From Siderastrea siderea (lineage: Eukaryota > Cnidaria > Anthozoa > Scleractinia > Rhizangiidae), in assembly GCA_964030785.1 (NCBI GenBank), contig OZ034970.1, forward strand, positions 41,038,377 through 41,102,376: a DNA stretch of 64,000 nucleotides, given 5' to 3'. The stretch's first letter is position 1, and the number at the start of each line of letters is the position of its first letter. Made by a program: the position numbers and the translations under genes. Under the pieces are notes generated by a model that made no database searches, had not been told where the DNA came from, and saw only the letters and a program-made list of their open reading frames with translations. Shown piece by piece: positions 1 to 11,577 of this stretch.

Positions 1-1939
1 TTGTAAACGACTTTTCTCATTCAAGTATCAACGTACTGCTTTGGTTAATAGCTTCTGTCCCTCCTTTTGTATTATTAAAACTAAATAGATCCACCATGAC
101 AATTTGTGCCAGTTATCGTGTCGTCCATTGTTAACGAGATGTTGTGAGATGTTGTGATTCAAGATAACTTTTATCTCTTCAAAACGGTTTTATCGAAAAA
201 CATATCAGCGTACAAAATCTTGGTTTCCCATCAAAAATAATATGAAATGCAATTTACCAATGAAATGAGATTACCTGGCTACTTGGTTATCTTTACAACA
301 ATGCTAAATTTTGCAATAAGATGACTACAAATCAGTAATTAAGCAACCTGCCGTTGCAATTTAATATGTTGAACAAGGAGAGACTCCATCGGTAGTTTAG
401 TAAGCTTACACTTCATCACGTTTTCCGACGCTAAGAGTCAAGAGATTGTCATTGAACCATTTGCACAGTCATTCAATGTCACCATTAATGTTATTCTCAA
501 GCTCCTGGGCTTTTAAACAAGAGTAGTAAACTACTGTGTCGTCTGCACATGAGGACACCTCACAGGACTCTATGTTCATGTACATAGTCCTAGAAAAAAA
601 ATTGCTGAAATTTAGTCCTTTCGCAGAATAAATGAGAGTCTTTTCCTTGATCTCCTCCCCTGCTCTTCTTCCTCTCCATTCTAGCCCCAGGCCTCTACCA
701 GCCTTGGCTGCTACCCGTTAAGAGTTGCCCGGCGAGGAGACTGCATCAAAGGATTTTTGGCAAAGCTACTTTATTACAAGAATTTTTCGCAAAATTACAA
801 TGTTGCGAGCTCTGGAGGGGCCTCTTTTTGTGACACATAGGTTTTACTAATTTCAATTATTTGTCGAAACTCTCCACTGAAAATATTTTCTGAAAAAATA
901 AAGACACTAATTCTTTTCTTCGCGACAAAAACAAATTTTCGCGATTTCAAAAACAAAGCGAGCAACGCAAATATCCAATGTCGAGATAGTTTCCTGTTGC
1001 AAGGAAACAAGTCTGTGTTAGCCATCGCGACCTACATATTTAATAAGATGTTCTCTTCTGAACTACAATGACTTAGTTCCTTTAAATAATTACTTTGTAA
1101 AAGACAATTGAATAGAAATAAAATTTCTAACAATCAGTATTTAAACTCTTGGTTCAATTTAAGAAAACACTTAAATACCATTTCAATCATAGTGAATAAC
1201 ACACATGACAAAGAAGACCAAAATGTTTTAAAAAGCTTTTCTCATTTAAGTATCAAGTTACTGCTTTGGTTAATGGGTTTTGTCCCTCTCTTTCAATTAT
1301 TGGAACTAAATAGAACCACCATGAGGACCTCTGTTGGACGTCGTGTCGTACATTTCTAATGAGATGTTTTAAATGTATAAAAACTTGTATAAAAACTTCT
1401 GAGGATACAAAATCTCGCTCTCATCTCAAATACTCGTAAATAACATTTCGCAATGAAGTCTGTTATTTCAATAATGTGACACAAAAATCTGGCAAAAAAT
1501 TGCGAACTTCACTTTATTCTGATAAATCGTTCTAATCGTTTCCAGTTTGTTTATGTTGTTAATGGGTGTAAACTCCTCCCTCTTAATTTCAGGGGCTAAA
1601 CTGAATAAGTCCACAAGCAAAATTTGTCATCCTGGCTTTCATAGTAAATGGGATAATTAGGTTACGACGGGCTGCATTTCAAGGTTAAGTAGGGAAAGAA
1701 TCGTTCGGTCGTTAACTTGCTCTTAACAAACTTCCCGAGCTAAGTTGTTGCAATTGTCACAACGGTTAAGGTAATCTGAATTCCACTGATTTCCTTTCCA
1801 GTGTAGAGTTTAATTCTAACTCAAAATTTCGACTTCTTCAGGCCAAAAGTTTTTTTCCTACTTTTAATTAATATGCATTTCAAACTTATTCTCTTAGCAA
1901 CCAGTAATTTCACTTCTTCAAGGACACTGTACGGGCACC
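1..1939. other. Gene-poor 5' stretch with a diverged direct repeat
   Basis: I see no convincing exon here. Bases about 10-160 reappear in diverged form at about 1237-1375, sharing the order TACTGCTTTGGTTAAT, then a TTTTGT-CCCTC block, then an ACTAAATAGA-CCACCATGA block. A weaker third echo lies near 1590-1640. This looks like an old local duplication about 1.22 kb apart. Short open frames in it lack splice or domain support. Confidence 0.4.
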
Positions 1940-2003
1940 ATGGCCGATCAGAGGGCTTTGTTTATTGTCACCCTGTTGCTTCTAGTGAATAGGAAATACA
2001 CAG
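1940..2003 (+). CDS. Candidate first coding exon with signal peptide (rest of gene not found)
   Basis: An ATG in a strong start context (CACCATGG) opens 21 codons that read MADQRALFIVTLLLLVNRKYT, followed by one base and a GT donor (CAG/GTTTGT), so the exon ends in phase 1. The peptide has the shape of a secretion signal: a short polar N-region, a hydrophobic core of about ten residues (ALFIVTLLLLV) and a polar end. I could not find its partner exons with confidence. The duplicated 37-base candidate exons at 8793 and 8976 would fit the phase, giving a GAA codon at the junction. A chance open frame is the alternative. Confidence 0.33.
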
Positions 2004-2861
2004 GTTTGTGACTTTTTTATTATTTCTATTAAAGCTTTGGGTTATTTACTTTAGCCCATCCTAACTTGAGGCTGGTAAGCAGGTCTGCAAAATGCGAGGG
2101 CAAATAAAAAAATTACTATAAGTTTTGAAGTTTGAGGAAACGTTTTTTCTTTGCTTTACTTCGAATTAATGGCAAAGTAAATTTATCAAAAATTCAATTG
2201 AAACAACAATTGTATCCCTTGTGTGTTTGAAGTTCTCTATAGGAGTTGATAAATATCGGGTCATCACGAACCTAATAAACAATTTATATTTGGCAGCCAG
2301 AGTAGCCGAAATTTGTCTCCAGCTAAAACATTCACGATTAGAGAAAGAAAGCAACTTCAGTAGATCTTAATAGAATCTCGAACAATTCCGGCAAAAAATG
2401 CAAAGTCAACTTCTTTCAAGAGATTGAAAACACTTAAGATTATAAGAATGACAATGAGAAAAAAAACAAGATGAACTTCTACTAGGCCTTAATTCTTAAT
2501 TTTATCGCCATTACTGGTAACTTAGTTGTCTAAACATATGTCGTTGCATCTGCTTTAAAATAAAATCAGTGATCTGTGTTTTTTTTCCGTGGTTTTAACT
2601 TGAGGTTTATTTAAGGTTTTGAAATGAATTGTTTGATTGGGAAGGCTACGATTTGATTTCGTTTGTTTGTTTGTTTGTTTTTCGTTTCATGGTTTGCTTA
2701 TTTGTCTGTTATTGTCATTTCGTTTTTCGTTGTCATACTGTGTTTACTTTGGCGATTGAGGTTTGCAAAAGCGATATTCTGAGAAATAATGACCCTGGCA
2801 TTTAAAGATATCAACTTAAGCAGTTGATTAAAGAACGACCGGAAAAATTCAGGTTTGAACG

Positions 2862-3260
2862 GGACTGATTCGAACCCATGACCTACGCAATACCGGTCCA
2901 GCCTCTAACCAAGCCAATCTTTAACTTGCTAGAGTGATCATCATTTCGTATTTTTATCCGCAGTTCAGATATACGATCATTTCATGTATTCGCTCTCATT
3001 TGTTTTACCATCTAAGTGATCTTTACGAATACGCAAATGACCAGCTCCCAGTTGGGTTGATAGCTCAATTGGTCAGAGCTCTGCACCTGTATTGCAGAGG
3101 TTATGGGTTCGAATCTCGTTCGAGCCTAATTTTTCAATTTGTTCTTTTATCAATTGCTTCAGTTGATATCTTTAGCTGAGAGGGTCATCATCATTTCTTA
3201 TTTTATCAGCAGTTCAGGTATATGATTATTTCCATTGTTCACTCTTATTTTTAACAGCTA
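2862..3260. mobile_element. Two tRNA-like SINE copies in inverted orientation
   Basis: At 3054-3126 (+) the sequence folds like a tRNA. The acceptor arms are nearly complementary, an A-box-like TAGCTCAATTGG sits in a D-arm, the anticodon stem is CTGCA/TGCAG, and there is a B-box-like GGGTTCGAATC. The reverse complement of a related sequence lies at about 2862-2935, again with a GGGTTCGAATC box. The flanks are also inverted copies: GATATCAACT-AAGCA near 2808 and its complement near 3155. The tail ATCATTTC...CAGTTCAG...TATA occurs after both halves (2940 and 3190). I read this as two SINE insertions, or one rearranged composite, rather than functional tRNA genes. Confidence 0.55.
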
Positions 3261-3760
3261 AATGAACATTTGAAAGCTAAGAGAGGGTAGGAAACAAATC
3301 TCAGGAATTGGGTAATGAACTGTTTGCAACATCATGTATCGATCAAATCAGAGCTTCAATACCCCCTGAGGACACACCCCAGAGCTTTTGAACTTTCAAA
3401 AATTTGGTTAGTTTAAATTCCCATCCTAAAGGTCAAAACTGTTTTTCAAATAGCCCATAAAAGAGTCAGTTTAGACCATCAAATGCTCCTACCCCAGGAA
3501 AGGTCATTATTTATTACCCTCCTTCGGCTTTTGTTAGCTGTTGTATCCGATCAAAACATTGTTTTAGGTCACACAGCGCAATAGTTAATCCATTAGCCTA
3601 AAAAAGCACTGCTTCGTGCTTTCAAACTTTGGTTGAAAATTCCTACCCCAAAACTATCGCTGATGTCAAACGGCCCGCCCCCGGGCCACATCTTCGAGAC
3701 AGATTTCTAGGGTATGCCCGGGAATCACGGTCGATGTCTCGATTTGATCGGTACATTTAA

Positions 3761-3964
3761 CCCTTTAAACCCTGGTATAGAAATGCATATTTTCCTAACT
3801 GCTCTCCCTACATTTCTTATGGAACTAGTAAGGAGAATTTGTCTAAATATCAAGACATCTTATCCTTGGTGATCACTTTCTTTATTCTCATCACTTGAAT
3901 GTTTGAACAGGCAGTGATGATGTAAAGAGAAATTACAATTTCGTCATTGTTAGGGCCTAAAGGG
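3761..3964. mobile_element. piggyBac-type MITE, 204 bp, TTAA target
   Basis: The element starts CCCTTTAAACCCTGG and ends with the near-complement, GGGCCTAAAGGG, flanked on both sides by TTAA (3757-3760 and 3965-3968). CCC...GGG ends with a TTAA target are characteristic of piggyBac-type transposons. A sister copy of the same length lies at 26225-26428, sharing long internal stretches such as GGAACTAGTAAGGAGAATTT. No transposase is encoded, so it is a non-autonomous element. Confidence 0.72.
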
Positions 3965-4402
3965 TTAACGGAAAGTCGATATTCAATCCTAAACAAAGCA
4001 ATGTTGTTCTCCCCGTCATCACGACTGTCTGAATATTTGGTACATTTTTCTTTTGGATGGTAATGCGGACAAATACACGCAAAAATAACAAAGAAATCGC
4101 AAGTTTTCTATCCCAGTTGTACTTCCCTTAGTTTTCAATGGAAACATCGTTTGCCTAGCATCCTAAGGCTATCACTTACATTGTTTTATTATTTATGCGC
4201 ATTTGATCATGTATTATTGGTATGTTAATTTGCGCAATATCAAGTAATTCCTCGCGAAGCGAGGTTTATAAATTTATCGCGTGGGGATAGCGCGAGGATC
4301 GCTTAGGGTGATCAAATCTCGATCTGCCTATACTTTTTTCGAAGGTGTCCGCACAGTTGCCTAGCAACAAAACCAAATCGCGACCTCTGACAGATGTCTC
4401 TA

Positions 4403-4519
4403 GCCTGCGTAGCAAGCGTTTCCGTAGGGCTTTCCGCATGTTTGAAGAATTTTTCGGTCCTTGAACGCGCAAAAAGTGGGGCGAGCGCAAAAAAGTACGG
4501 AAACGCTTGCTATGCAGGC
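4403..4519. mobile_element. Short TIR element (117 bp, TA target)
   Basis: The left end GCCTGCGTAGCAAGCGTTTC is mirrored at the right end by GAAACGCTTGCTATGCAGGC, one mismatch apart, with TA on both sides (4401-4402, 4520-4521). The interior is only about 65 bp and non-coding. This is a classic MITE layout. The TA target points to a Tc1/mariner-like mobiliser, but the superfamily is not certain. Confidence 0.65.
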
Positions 4520-5854
4520 TAATGTTTCTTCATTTCTTGCTTGATTTGCGTGCTGACAAAATCATGCTGACGTGTTTATTCATCGTCTGTCAACAAGTTA
4601 CTGGACCAATTTCTGATGCAAATGTGGGACCCAAACAAAGGCCGCCACACCTTGATTTAGCAAGTGGCTGGAAATCCATTCCGGGGGAGATTTACAACTG
4701 AAACTCAGCGTGAACGCAGACTTGAGATTCAACGCGTACAACGAAGGCGAAAGAGTCGACGACAAACGGGTAGAGAAGACATCTTTTACCGGTAATAACC
4801 TAGCGAAGAATAAACTGACTAAAGCCACCAGCAGGACACAGACAGGAGACTGGAATATTATAGGCGAGAAATCTTAGAACTTAAATTTAGCTTAATAGCA
4901 CAGCGCTACTACAAAACGAGATTCCCGAACAACGCGAACAACGCAGTCACAGTCACACCGATTGAATAATGAGAATGAACTCAGCGGCTACAAACTCTTC
5001 GAGAAAATGTGTGCTGAAACCGATCAGGACCGGCGACACCGACTAGAAGTGCTTCCTTATACAAAAATGATTTTGTTAGAATCAACGAGAGGCGACAAAA
5101 ATACACGATCATCAAGATACTTCTGCTAGAATACCTTTCATCGGATGGTGACTGAACAGATTGGCTCAAAATAATTTCCTCTCTCTACCATTATCTTTAC
5201 TATTGATGTACCAGTAATTATCAACATATAAGTATGATCAAAACCACAGATTGCACAAGAGAAATTACTAGTAAATTATTTCACAAAATGGGTTTTAGTT
5301 CCCCCAAACAGTACATATTTGTGTGTGAGCAGTAAAAAGAATTTGAATTTTAAGTTTAGGATGTTCCCGAGAAAATATTTGAAAGAAATAATTTATATTG
5401 GATCAGTAAGAATTTATCAGAGTTTATGTTTTCCGTTTTGGATATTGACCCTGTTAATAGTCAAAAAAAAAAAATATTCAGATGGTCCAGAAAGGACAAT
5501 TTCTGTTCACAGTTTGGATAGAAATGCAGTTACAAGTATTGCTCTGCTCCTAGCAATTACCACTTAATGTGTAGCGGGGATAGGTAAATAGATGTAATCA
5601 GCATGTATTTGATGTGAAACAAAAATTACTGCTAATTATTATTGATACTAATTTCATGCTACATACAGTGACCAGCATCACAGCTCTGCTCGCAAAGCAC
5701 AAGCAAGCACCGAGTTCATGAGAATTGAGATCTTGATCACTTTCAACATGATTTGTCTATGTGAAAGTTTACTTACTTCTGAAGGTTCCACATGCTATAA
5801 TCTACATTCACCCTTCCCTTAATTAGCTACTGATCTTGCTTTCCATATAAATTG

Positions 5855-6052
5855 ACCCTTTAAGCCCCAATGTAAACCTACAAATTCTCCTTACCGGTCT
5901 TCATACATTTCTTGTAGTACTAGTGCAGAAAACGTCTTTCTACTGACATTAACACTATTCATGTTTGGTGATCAAGATTCCTTAATTCTGATGACCAAAT
6001 TAAAGCATTGCTATTGTAGAGAGATGCTGATCACTGGGGCTTCAATGGTTAA
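5855..6052. mobile_element. Decayed relative of the TTAA-type MITE
   Basis: The left end reads GACCCTTTAAGCCCCAATG and the right end CACTGGGGCTTCAATGGTTAA. The interior keeps pieces of the family at 3761 and 26225, such as ACATTTCTTGTAGTACTAGTG and TTTGGTGATCA. The TTAA target is damaged, so this is an older copy. Confidence 0.5.
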
Positions 6053-6874
6053 TTTTATTGTGACAGTTATCTAATCCAATTTTTATAGTATGTTGGGGGG
6101 AATGAATAAACATGCTACCACATCTATATGAAACTCTGTGCTTTGTTTTTCCATTATTTCGCATTAGTCTCATTTCAATTTTGGGCTAAAAACGAATAAT
6201 GTTTTTAATGCGCCGCATCACTCTTCAGCAGTAGTGGACTCCTGCTATCTCAACCATTCAAGGGAAATAAGGAGTTTGTTTTAGCTATAATTTGTCACTT
6301 GTCAATGCTCAGTAAAAAGAACAAAAACTGTACAACAGCATCTAAAGGAAACGGCTGGGTTAATGTTGGAGATAACATGCGTGCGGTTCCAAGTTGGAAT
6401 TTGAACTGCATTTCTGAAAAACTACTCTCACCCAACCAAAATAAACAGAAACACCACTACATACTGTCTTGGACAACAGGTCCACAACAATACTATACAT
6501 CCTCTCTAGAGAGCAATTTACCTTATGTCAGAATGAAGAGGGGTGGAGGGGGGGTGAACGTATTCAGTCGTCTACATTCGCATACAACAGTTAGCTCAAA
6601 TTAAACACGGAAACTCGTACCCAGTTCCTATGCATTAAATTTTAGGATGACAGGGGATTGGATGCAAGTTACATGGAAGCGACTGGGAACCAGAATGTCG
6701 ATCTAAACTCCCAATTCGGGACCATTACCCATCCACACCTCCAGTTAAACCAAAATTCTATCCTTTCTCCACCCAATCGCTCAATTTTGTGGTGCACCTT
6801 TGCCCGCGCTTCGCGAGGTTCTGCGAGTCACGTATTTCTAGTAAATATTATTATTTTTAGAAGCCAGATTTTAC

Positions 6875-7074
6875 NNNNNNNNNNNNNNNNNNNNNNNNNN
6901 NNNNNNNNNNNNNNNNNNNNNNNNNNNNNNNNNNNNNNNNNNNNNNNNNNNNNNNNNNNNNNNNNNNNNNNNNNNNNNNNNNNNNNNNNNNNNNNNNNNN
7001 NNNNNNNNNNNNNNNNNNNNNNNNNNNNNNNNNNNNNNNNNNNNNNNNNNNNNNNNNNNNNNNNNNNNNNNNNN
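6875..7074. other. Assembly gap (200 N)
   Basis: Exactly 200 undetermined bases, which suggests a placeholder length rather than a measured gap. It lies immediately upstream of the uracil-DNA glycosylase relic, so the N-terminal half of that sequence may be hidden here. Open frames running through the gap are meaningless. Confidence 0.99.
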
Positions 7075-7079
7075 CAAGC

Positions 7080-7407
7080 CAGGGAGTCCTCCTTTGAACA
7101 CAGCATTGACAGTTGACCAGGGACGGGTGGATCCCATATCAAACATTGGGCCAAGTTTTCAAAGCTGTTGATTGAGTTCATTAGCGAGAATGCTAATGTC
7201 CCACCGGTTGTGTTTCTACTCTGGGGAAATCATGCACAAAAGTACGCAAGGTTTATTAACACAGATAAACACTACATCATAAGTGGAGGCCACCCTTCAA
7301 CTCTGGGTGGAATGGGGGTGAATAACTTTTTTGGCAGCGCGTACTTTTTATGCGCTAACGAATTTCTGGGAGCTAATAGAAGTAATAGAGGTACTCAGAT
7401 TGACTAA
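7080..7407 (+). pseudogene. Uracil-DNA glycosylase (UNG family) C-terminal fragment, degraded
   Basis: Translation shows the C-terminal half of a family-1 uracil-DNA glycosylase, the enzyme that cuts uracil out of DNA in base-excision repair. Visible pieces in order are LNTALTVDQG (about 7097-7126), VVFLLWGNHAQK (from about 7207), the catalytic-loop signature GGHPS (about 7285-7299) and FFGSAYF followed by a final RGTQID. The frame changes at least twice, near 7090-7100 and near 7122-7137, and a stop follows GTQID where the family normally has tryptophan. The N-terminal part with the DQDPYH motif is not seen and would fall in or before the gap. No introns are visible in the remaining part. 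It could be a processed copy, a relic of a gene carried by a mobile element, or an insertion from a DNA virus. The sequence alone does not decide. Confidence 0.62.
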
Positions 7408-8792
7408 AGATTTCGCCGCAAGTAAAAGTTTTGTCTATAAATATGGCAGAAAAATTCAGCGGCGATTTAAAAAAAACCGAAGTGGTCAACTCGCGTTTGT
7501 TGAATATGAAGACTTTAACCTACTCAGTTTCTCAGAGAAAGTCCGAAAATTGCTCTCTGAATCTTTTTTTTCCCGGCTGTAAATGTTGACAATTGCATTG
7601 CGAGGATGTCATCATTCTGACTGTCGTGAACTGAAGTGGTATTATTTAGCACGCAACATGATAGGTCCAGGCAGTGCTTCGTTTTCTTTATTAATTTATT
7701 ATCATTTCTTTTTATTAATTTATTATCATTGCTTTTAAACAGGTTCTTTGATTTCCGTAGTAGAAGTCAGTCTAAAGCAATTGTTTCTTTCCAAAATGCC
7801 TCCTATATTGTGCAAGTTTATTTCTTGCTCTGCTGAAAAATATACCCTTAGTTGTGGCTTTTAGTGAGCATTTAACAGAACTAATATTTTATTATGCAAA
7901 ATTTCATCTGAAAATTATCAATATCAACATGGAGAAAACCTTAGTAGGATTATCCTTATGTGAAGAGATGTGTTACCACAAAAACTACGATTTGCGAATA
8001 CGGTATAATATAATGTAAGATGTCTGCTCACACGGCAGTCGCTTGTCAGTTAGATGTTTAAAGTCTACCTCACTTTTGTGGTCTCCTTTCCCTCCTCAGC
8101 GCCGTCAGTCTCCCAATGTAGTTTATACGTGAAATGCATGAACACAATTTTGTAAAATTAAGGTACTTCTTAAAAATTTTGGGGGAGGTTTAGTATATTA
8201 AAACTTCTGACGTTTCCTTAAAGTTTCATTTGAATAATTATTTACAGAGGAGAGGCGAACGTTGTCAAAAATACTTACATTTTAATCTAAAGTTGTGTGC
8301 TGCTTGTGTTGCTTTTGTTGAAGATTAGAATGTTTGCATCACTTGCTTTTTGGACCTTTTCAACTGTATTTGAAGTGGTAGGTGTTCTTCACAACTAAAA
8401 AAAAATGAAAAGTGAATTAGTAAAATAGAAGCTCTGAAAGTTACTCCTTCAGAACCAGTTTAGGAGTACTACTTTTGCTTACTAAATAAAAGTGAAATGA
8501 AGTCGATCACACTCATCCCCACTCTCGCCACTTCTCTCTCTCCTTTAAGTTCGCTTGAACTATGGAGTGGTCGTGAACCGAGAATACAATTGTTAAGGGA
8601 GGGGTGAAAAAGTAGCTACACCACACAGCTCCACGACTACCACCACTTCCCCCTCCCCCCTTCAAAAACATCACATATTAGATCTTTGCATTTTTTGTAT
8701 TTCTTTTAATTACTATTAACAGAAGAAATACCAAGAAATACTAGTGTTGTCTAAGGAACTTACACTTCAAAATCTGTTCCTGTGTCTTTCAG

Positions 8793-8829
8793 AATGGGAT
8801 GATCTATTCCGTGAACTTATATTTCAGAG
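8793..8829 (+). other. Candidate 37-nt micro-exon, copy 1
   Basis: A pyrimidine-rich acceptor (GTGTCTTTCAG) precedes 37 bases and a donor (AG/GTATGAC). Read in phase 1 it gives (E)WDDLFRELIFQR. A near-identical block follows 183 bases downstream (8976-9012). Conservation of acceptor, exon and donor, while the intervening DNA differs, is the only evidence. I do not recognise the peptide. Confidence 0.25.
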
Positions 8830-8975
8830 GTATGACATATTTACAATAGCCTGCGTCGCAGACGACAATACTCTTTCTTGGTCTTTCTTCTGTTAACAGT
8901 AATTAAACGAAGTACAAAAATGCAAGGAGCTAAAAAAGGTACTTACACTTTAAAATCTGTTCCTGTGTCTTTCAG

Positions 8976-9012
8976 AATGGGATGTTCTATTCCGTGAACT
9001 TATATTTCAGAG
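8976..9012 (+). other. Candidate 37-nt micro-exon, copy 2
   Basis: This has the same acceptor, length and donor as the block at 8793-8829. The encoded peptide differs at one residue (WDVLFRELIFQR versus WDDLFRELIFQR). Because 37 is not a multiple of three, using both copies would shift the downstream frame, so they could only work as alternatives. It may also be just a short tandem duplication of non-coding DNA. Confidence 0.25.
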
Positions 9013-9419
9013 GTATGACAGATGGCTGCACTGCAGGCTAATTTACAACTGAAAATTAATTAAAATGAAATGAATGAAGCACTTGCTATTATTCTTTTTT
9101 TTTTTAGCTCCTTTCATCCTCCTTTATTTTTTGTCATTCCTTATGCCCCTCCTCCCCATCCTGCACAGTGTATTTATGGCTTTTCGGCACAAAGCCATAA
9201 CTCAAATGAAGGCAATATATACTTTTATTTTTCTATTTTTTTTATTTTCAGTTTTATTTTAGTGTCCCCAACTAGTGAATGACTTGTGATTTGCATGCTA
9301 GAAGTTTTGACGCTTAGATAAAATTAATAATGATTATTTTTCTTTTTTACCTTTTCTTCTTGATTAATTGGGCTCAGCTTAGCAAAATCGTGTGAAACTT
9401 TGACTGCAAAAATTACTTA

Positions 9420-9938
9420 GGTCTCATTTATATGGTCTCGTGTACCCGAGATAACCCTACCCCCCGAGACAACTTTACCGAGCCTTTATATGATAAGAAG
9501 TTGTCCCGGCTGACCGCGATAAAGTTCAACCTACTTAATTATTCCAAAATCTTACTTTGATATTCATGACCTCAATACGTCCTATTCTATTCGGCCTCTG
9601 TTTGTCTGGATTTTTCTTCTTCAGCATACATTTTATTGATTTAGTCGTTTTTAGACCAAAAACCAGACGTTACGTAACACGTGGCACGCAAAAAGTCGTC
9701 CTGGGTAGGCGAGACAAACTGTTTCTATCAGAAAAACTTGTCCCGCCTGCCAGGGTTACCCTACCTACCGAGGTGAGACAACTCGCCCCCCGAGCTGTCT
9801 CACCTCCCCAAGACGAGTTGGTGATCCTCATGTAAACGGTTCGCTGAACTTTTCAAAGAAACAGGTGAAAAATTAACTCGCCCGGGGTAACTCGGCGGGA
9901 GGGTTGTCTCGGGTACCCGAGACCATATAAACGGGGCC
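9420..9938. mobile_element. Harbinger-like MITE, 519 bp, TTA target
   Basis: The left end GGTCTCATTTATATGGTCTC is matched by the complement of the right end, GAGACCATATAAACGGGGCC, and similarity continues inward for about 48 bases through TACCCGAGA-AACCCT. TTA flanks both ends (9417-9419, 9939-9941), the target pattern of PIF/Harbinger transposons. No transposase frame is present. Confidence 0.7.
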
Positions 9939-11577
9939 TTATAGACCTTACCTAAAGCTGTGTACAAAAAGTGAACACTATCGTAAAAGTTTTGCAACAA
10001 TGCACTCCAGATCGAATTTCCTATTTCCCTTTTTATATCTTCAGAGCATGGTAGAAAAAACGCGATGAGGCGAGTCAATTCTCTATGTTCAAAATTGCAG
10101 TTGAACCCTTCTAATTAGAAGCAAAGGATCCTGCTAGAAATCACTTACCACTCTATTGCCTGTGCTTCCTGATTCAGACGAAGATGACTCCAAACATCGC
10201 AGTACTTATTGCATTAGGGCGCCATTCTCTGGTTAGCGTACGCTGTCATTATTTGGTCCTCAAGTCTCAGTAGTGTCGACTTGGCTTTCACGGTTTGTCG
10301 GATTGTGCAACTCTTAGACTCACGCAAGCTTCACTGTTTCGTCAAGATTCGATGATCAGGCTGCACAATCGCAACCACAGTACGTCTCAAACTGTTCTAT
10401 TTTTTTGCGCAGACTCCAGGGAGGGCTTACTTTAAACCAATCTAATTCCAGACAACAAATCTCTGTGATCAAAGATTGTCCTCGAAGGTGGTCGTTACAG
10501 AAATTTCAAAAAAGCAGTTTAATAGTCTAAAATGCGCATGGTCGAATAAGATTGCTTCAGTATTCATTAATTCACATCTCACGTATGGTAAAAATAATGT
10601 GCATCCATCGTGTTTAAAAAAATTTACATTTGAGCGTGATTTGTTATACTGATTAGCATAATGTAAAGGTAATAAATTAGTAATAATGTGCTAAGATGTT
10701 TGCCACTGTGAATTTTAGAAAGGCAAAAAGGCGGGAATCCATGAGTAGCCGGTAAAAGGATACACCATTTGACACAAAAAGGGAAATGGTTCTGGATGTC
10801 GCAATATTGACACGCTGCATTCGAGGCCGGGCTGAATCTACAATGGCAGACATAGATGCTGGGACATACTATACACTATACTTTTTCTAATTTCTTTCCC
10901 TCCTCTAAGGAGAAAACTGCGTCCCAGCCCCTCCCTCCTTACAATGTTGAGTTCGTTTATACCAAATAATTCTTTCAAGTCAGTCTTTTGCGAGATGGGG
11001 GAGGGGGAGGGAAGGGGTGGACTGAGGAAGAAACTCTGTGGATCCTCTTTTACATCATTACATTTTTTTTAGACTGGGCGAAAAGTAGCTCAAAGGCTTC
11101 AGTCTGACCGTAGTTGTCCAGCGTTAGCGCAACGTTTGAATATCAAATGATTTTAACTCCCTAGACAACGCACAACAGAAACCCTTCTAGAATGCTTAGA
11201 TCACGGGAAAGAAAAATGTGTAATTGAGAGTTTATTTAGAAAATAGAAAAGCAGAAAGCTACAGACTTTGAAAAATTTTTCGTAAGAGTTTTTTTCCAAG
11301 TAAATATATAGGCAATTTGCTTTCCAACCTAGGGAGAATGTTGAACGCCGGGAGTGGGGGGAGGGGGAAGTTGAACGCCAAGGGCTGCAGCATTGTTTGT
11401 TGATTGTACTACTTTGAACATTAATCAGTCAAAAACAATTTCAGGGTAGGGTCGTAGACTAATTTTGGTTGAAACATAAATGACACGCTCCAGTCCAGGT
11501 AGAAATTTTCCGGAAAAAGTGGTCCACCTCCAGAGGTGGTCCTCTTTGACCGGTCCGACCGAAACTTGCCGTTCCAT

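Larger units (their letters stand above)
2004..8792. other. Repeat-rich non-coding stretch, with gap
   Basis: This region holds SINE-like sequences (2862-3260), a TTAA-flanked MITE (3761-3964), a short TIR element (4403-4519), a decayed relative of the first MITE (about 5855-6052), the assembly gap and the glycosylase relic listed separately. Between them the sequence is AT-rich with many stop codons in all frames, and I see no exon with a good acceptor, donor and conserved-looking protein. Confidence 0.45.

Noticed and set aside
3054..3126. Functional tRNA-Thr(UGU)-like gene
   Set aside because: The fold is close to a clover leaf, but the acceptor arm has a mismatch, the T-arm has two wobble pairs, no CCA context is evident, and an inverted sister copy plus shared tail mark it as a SINE.
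6658..7181. Open frames spanning the N gap
   Set aside because: The frame inside the gap is unknown, so the continuity is artificial.
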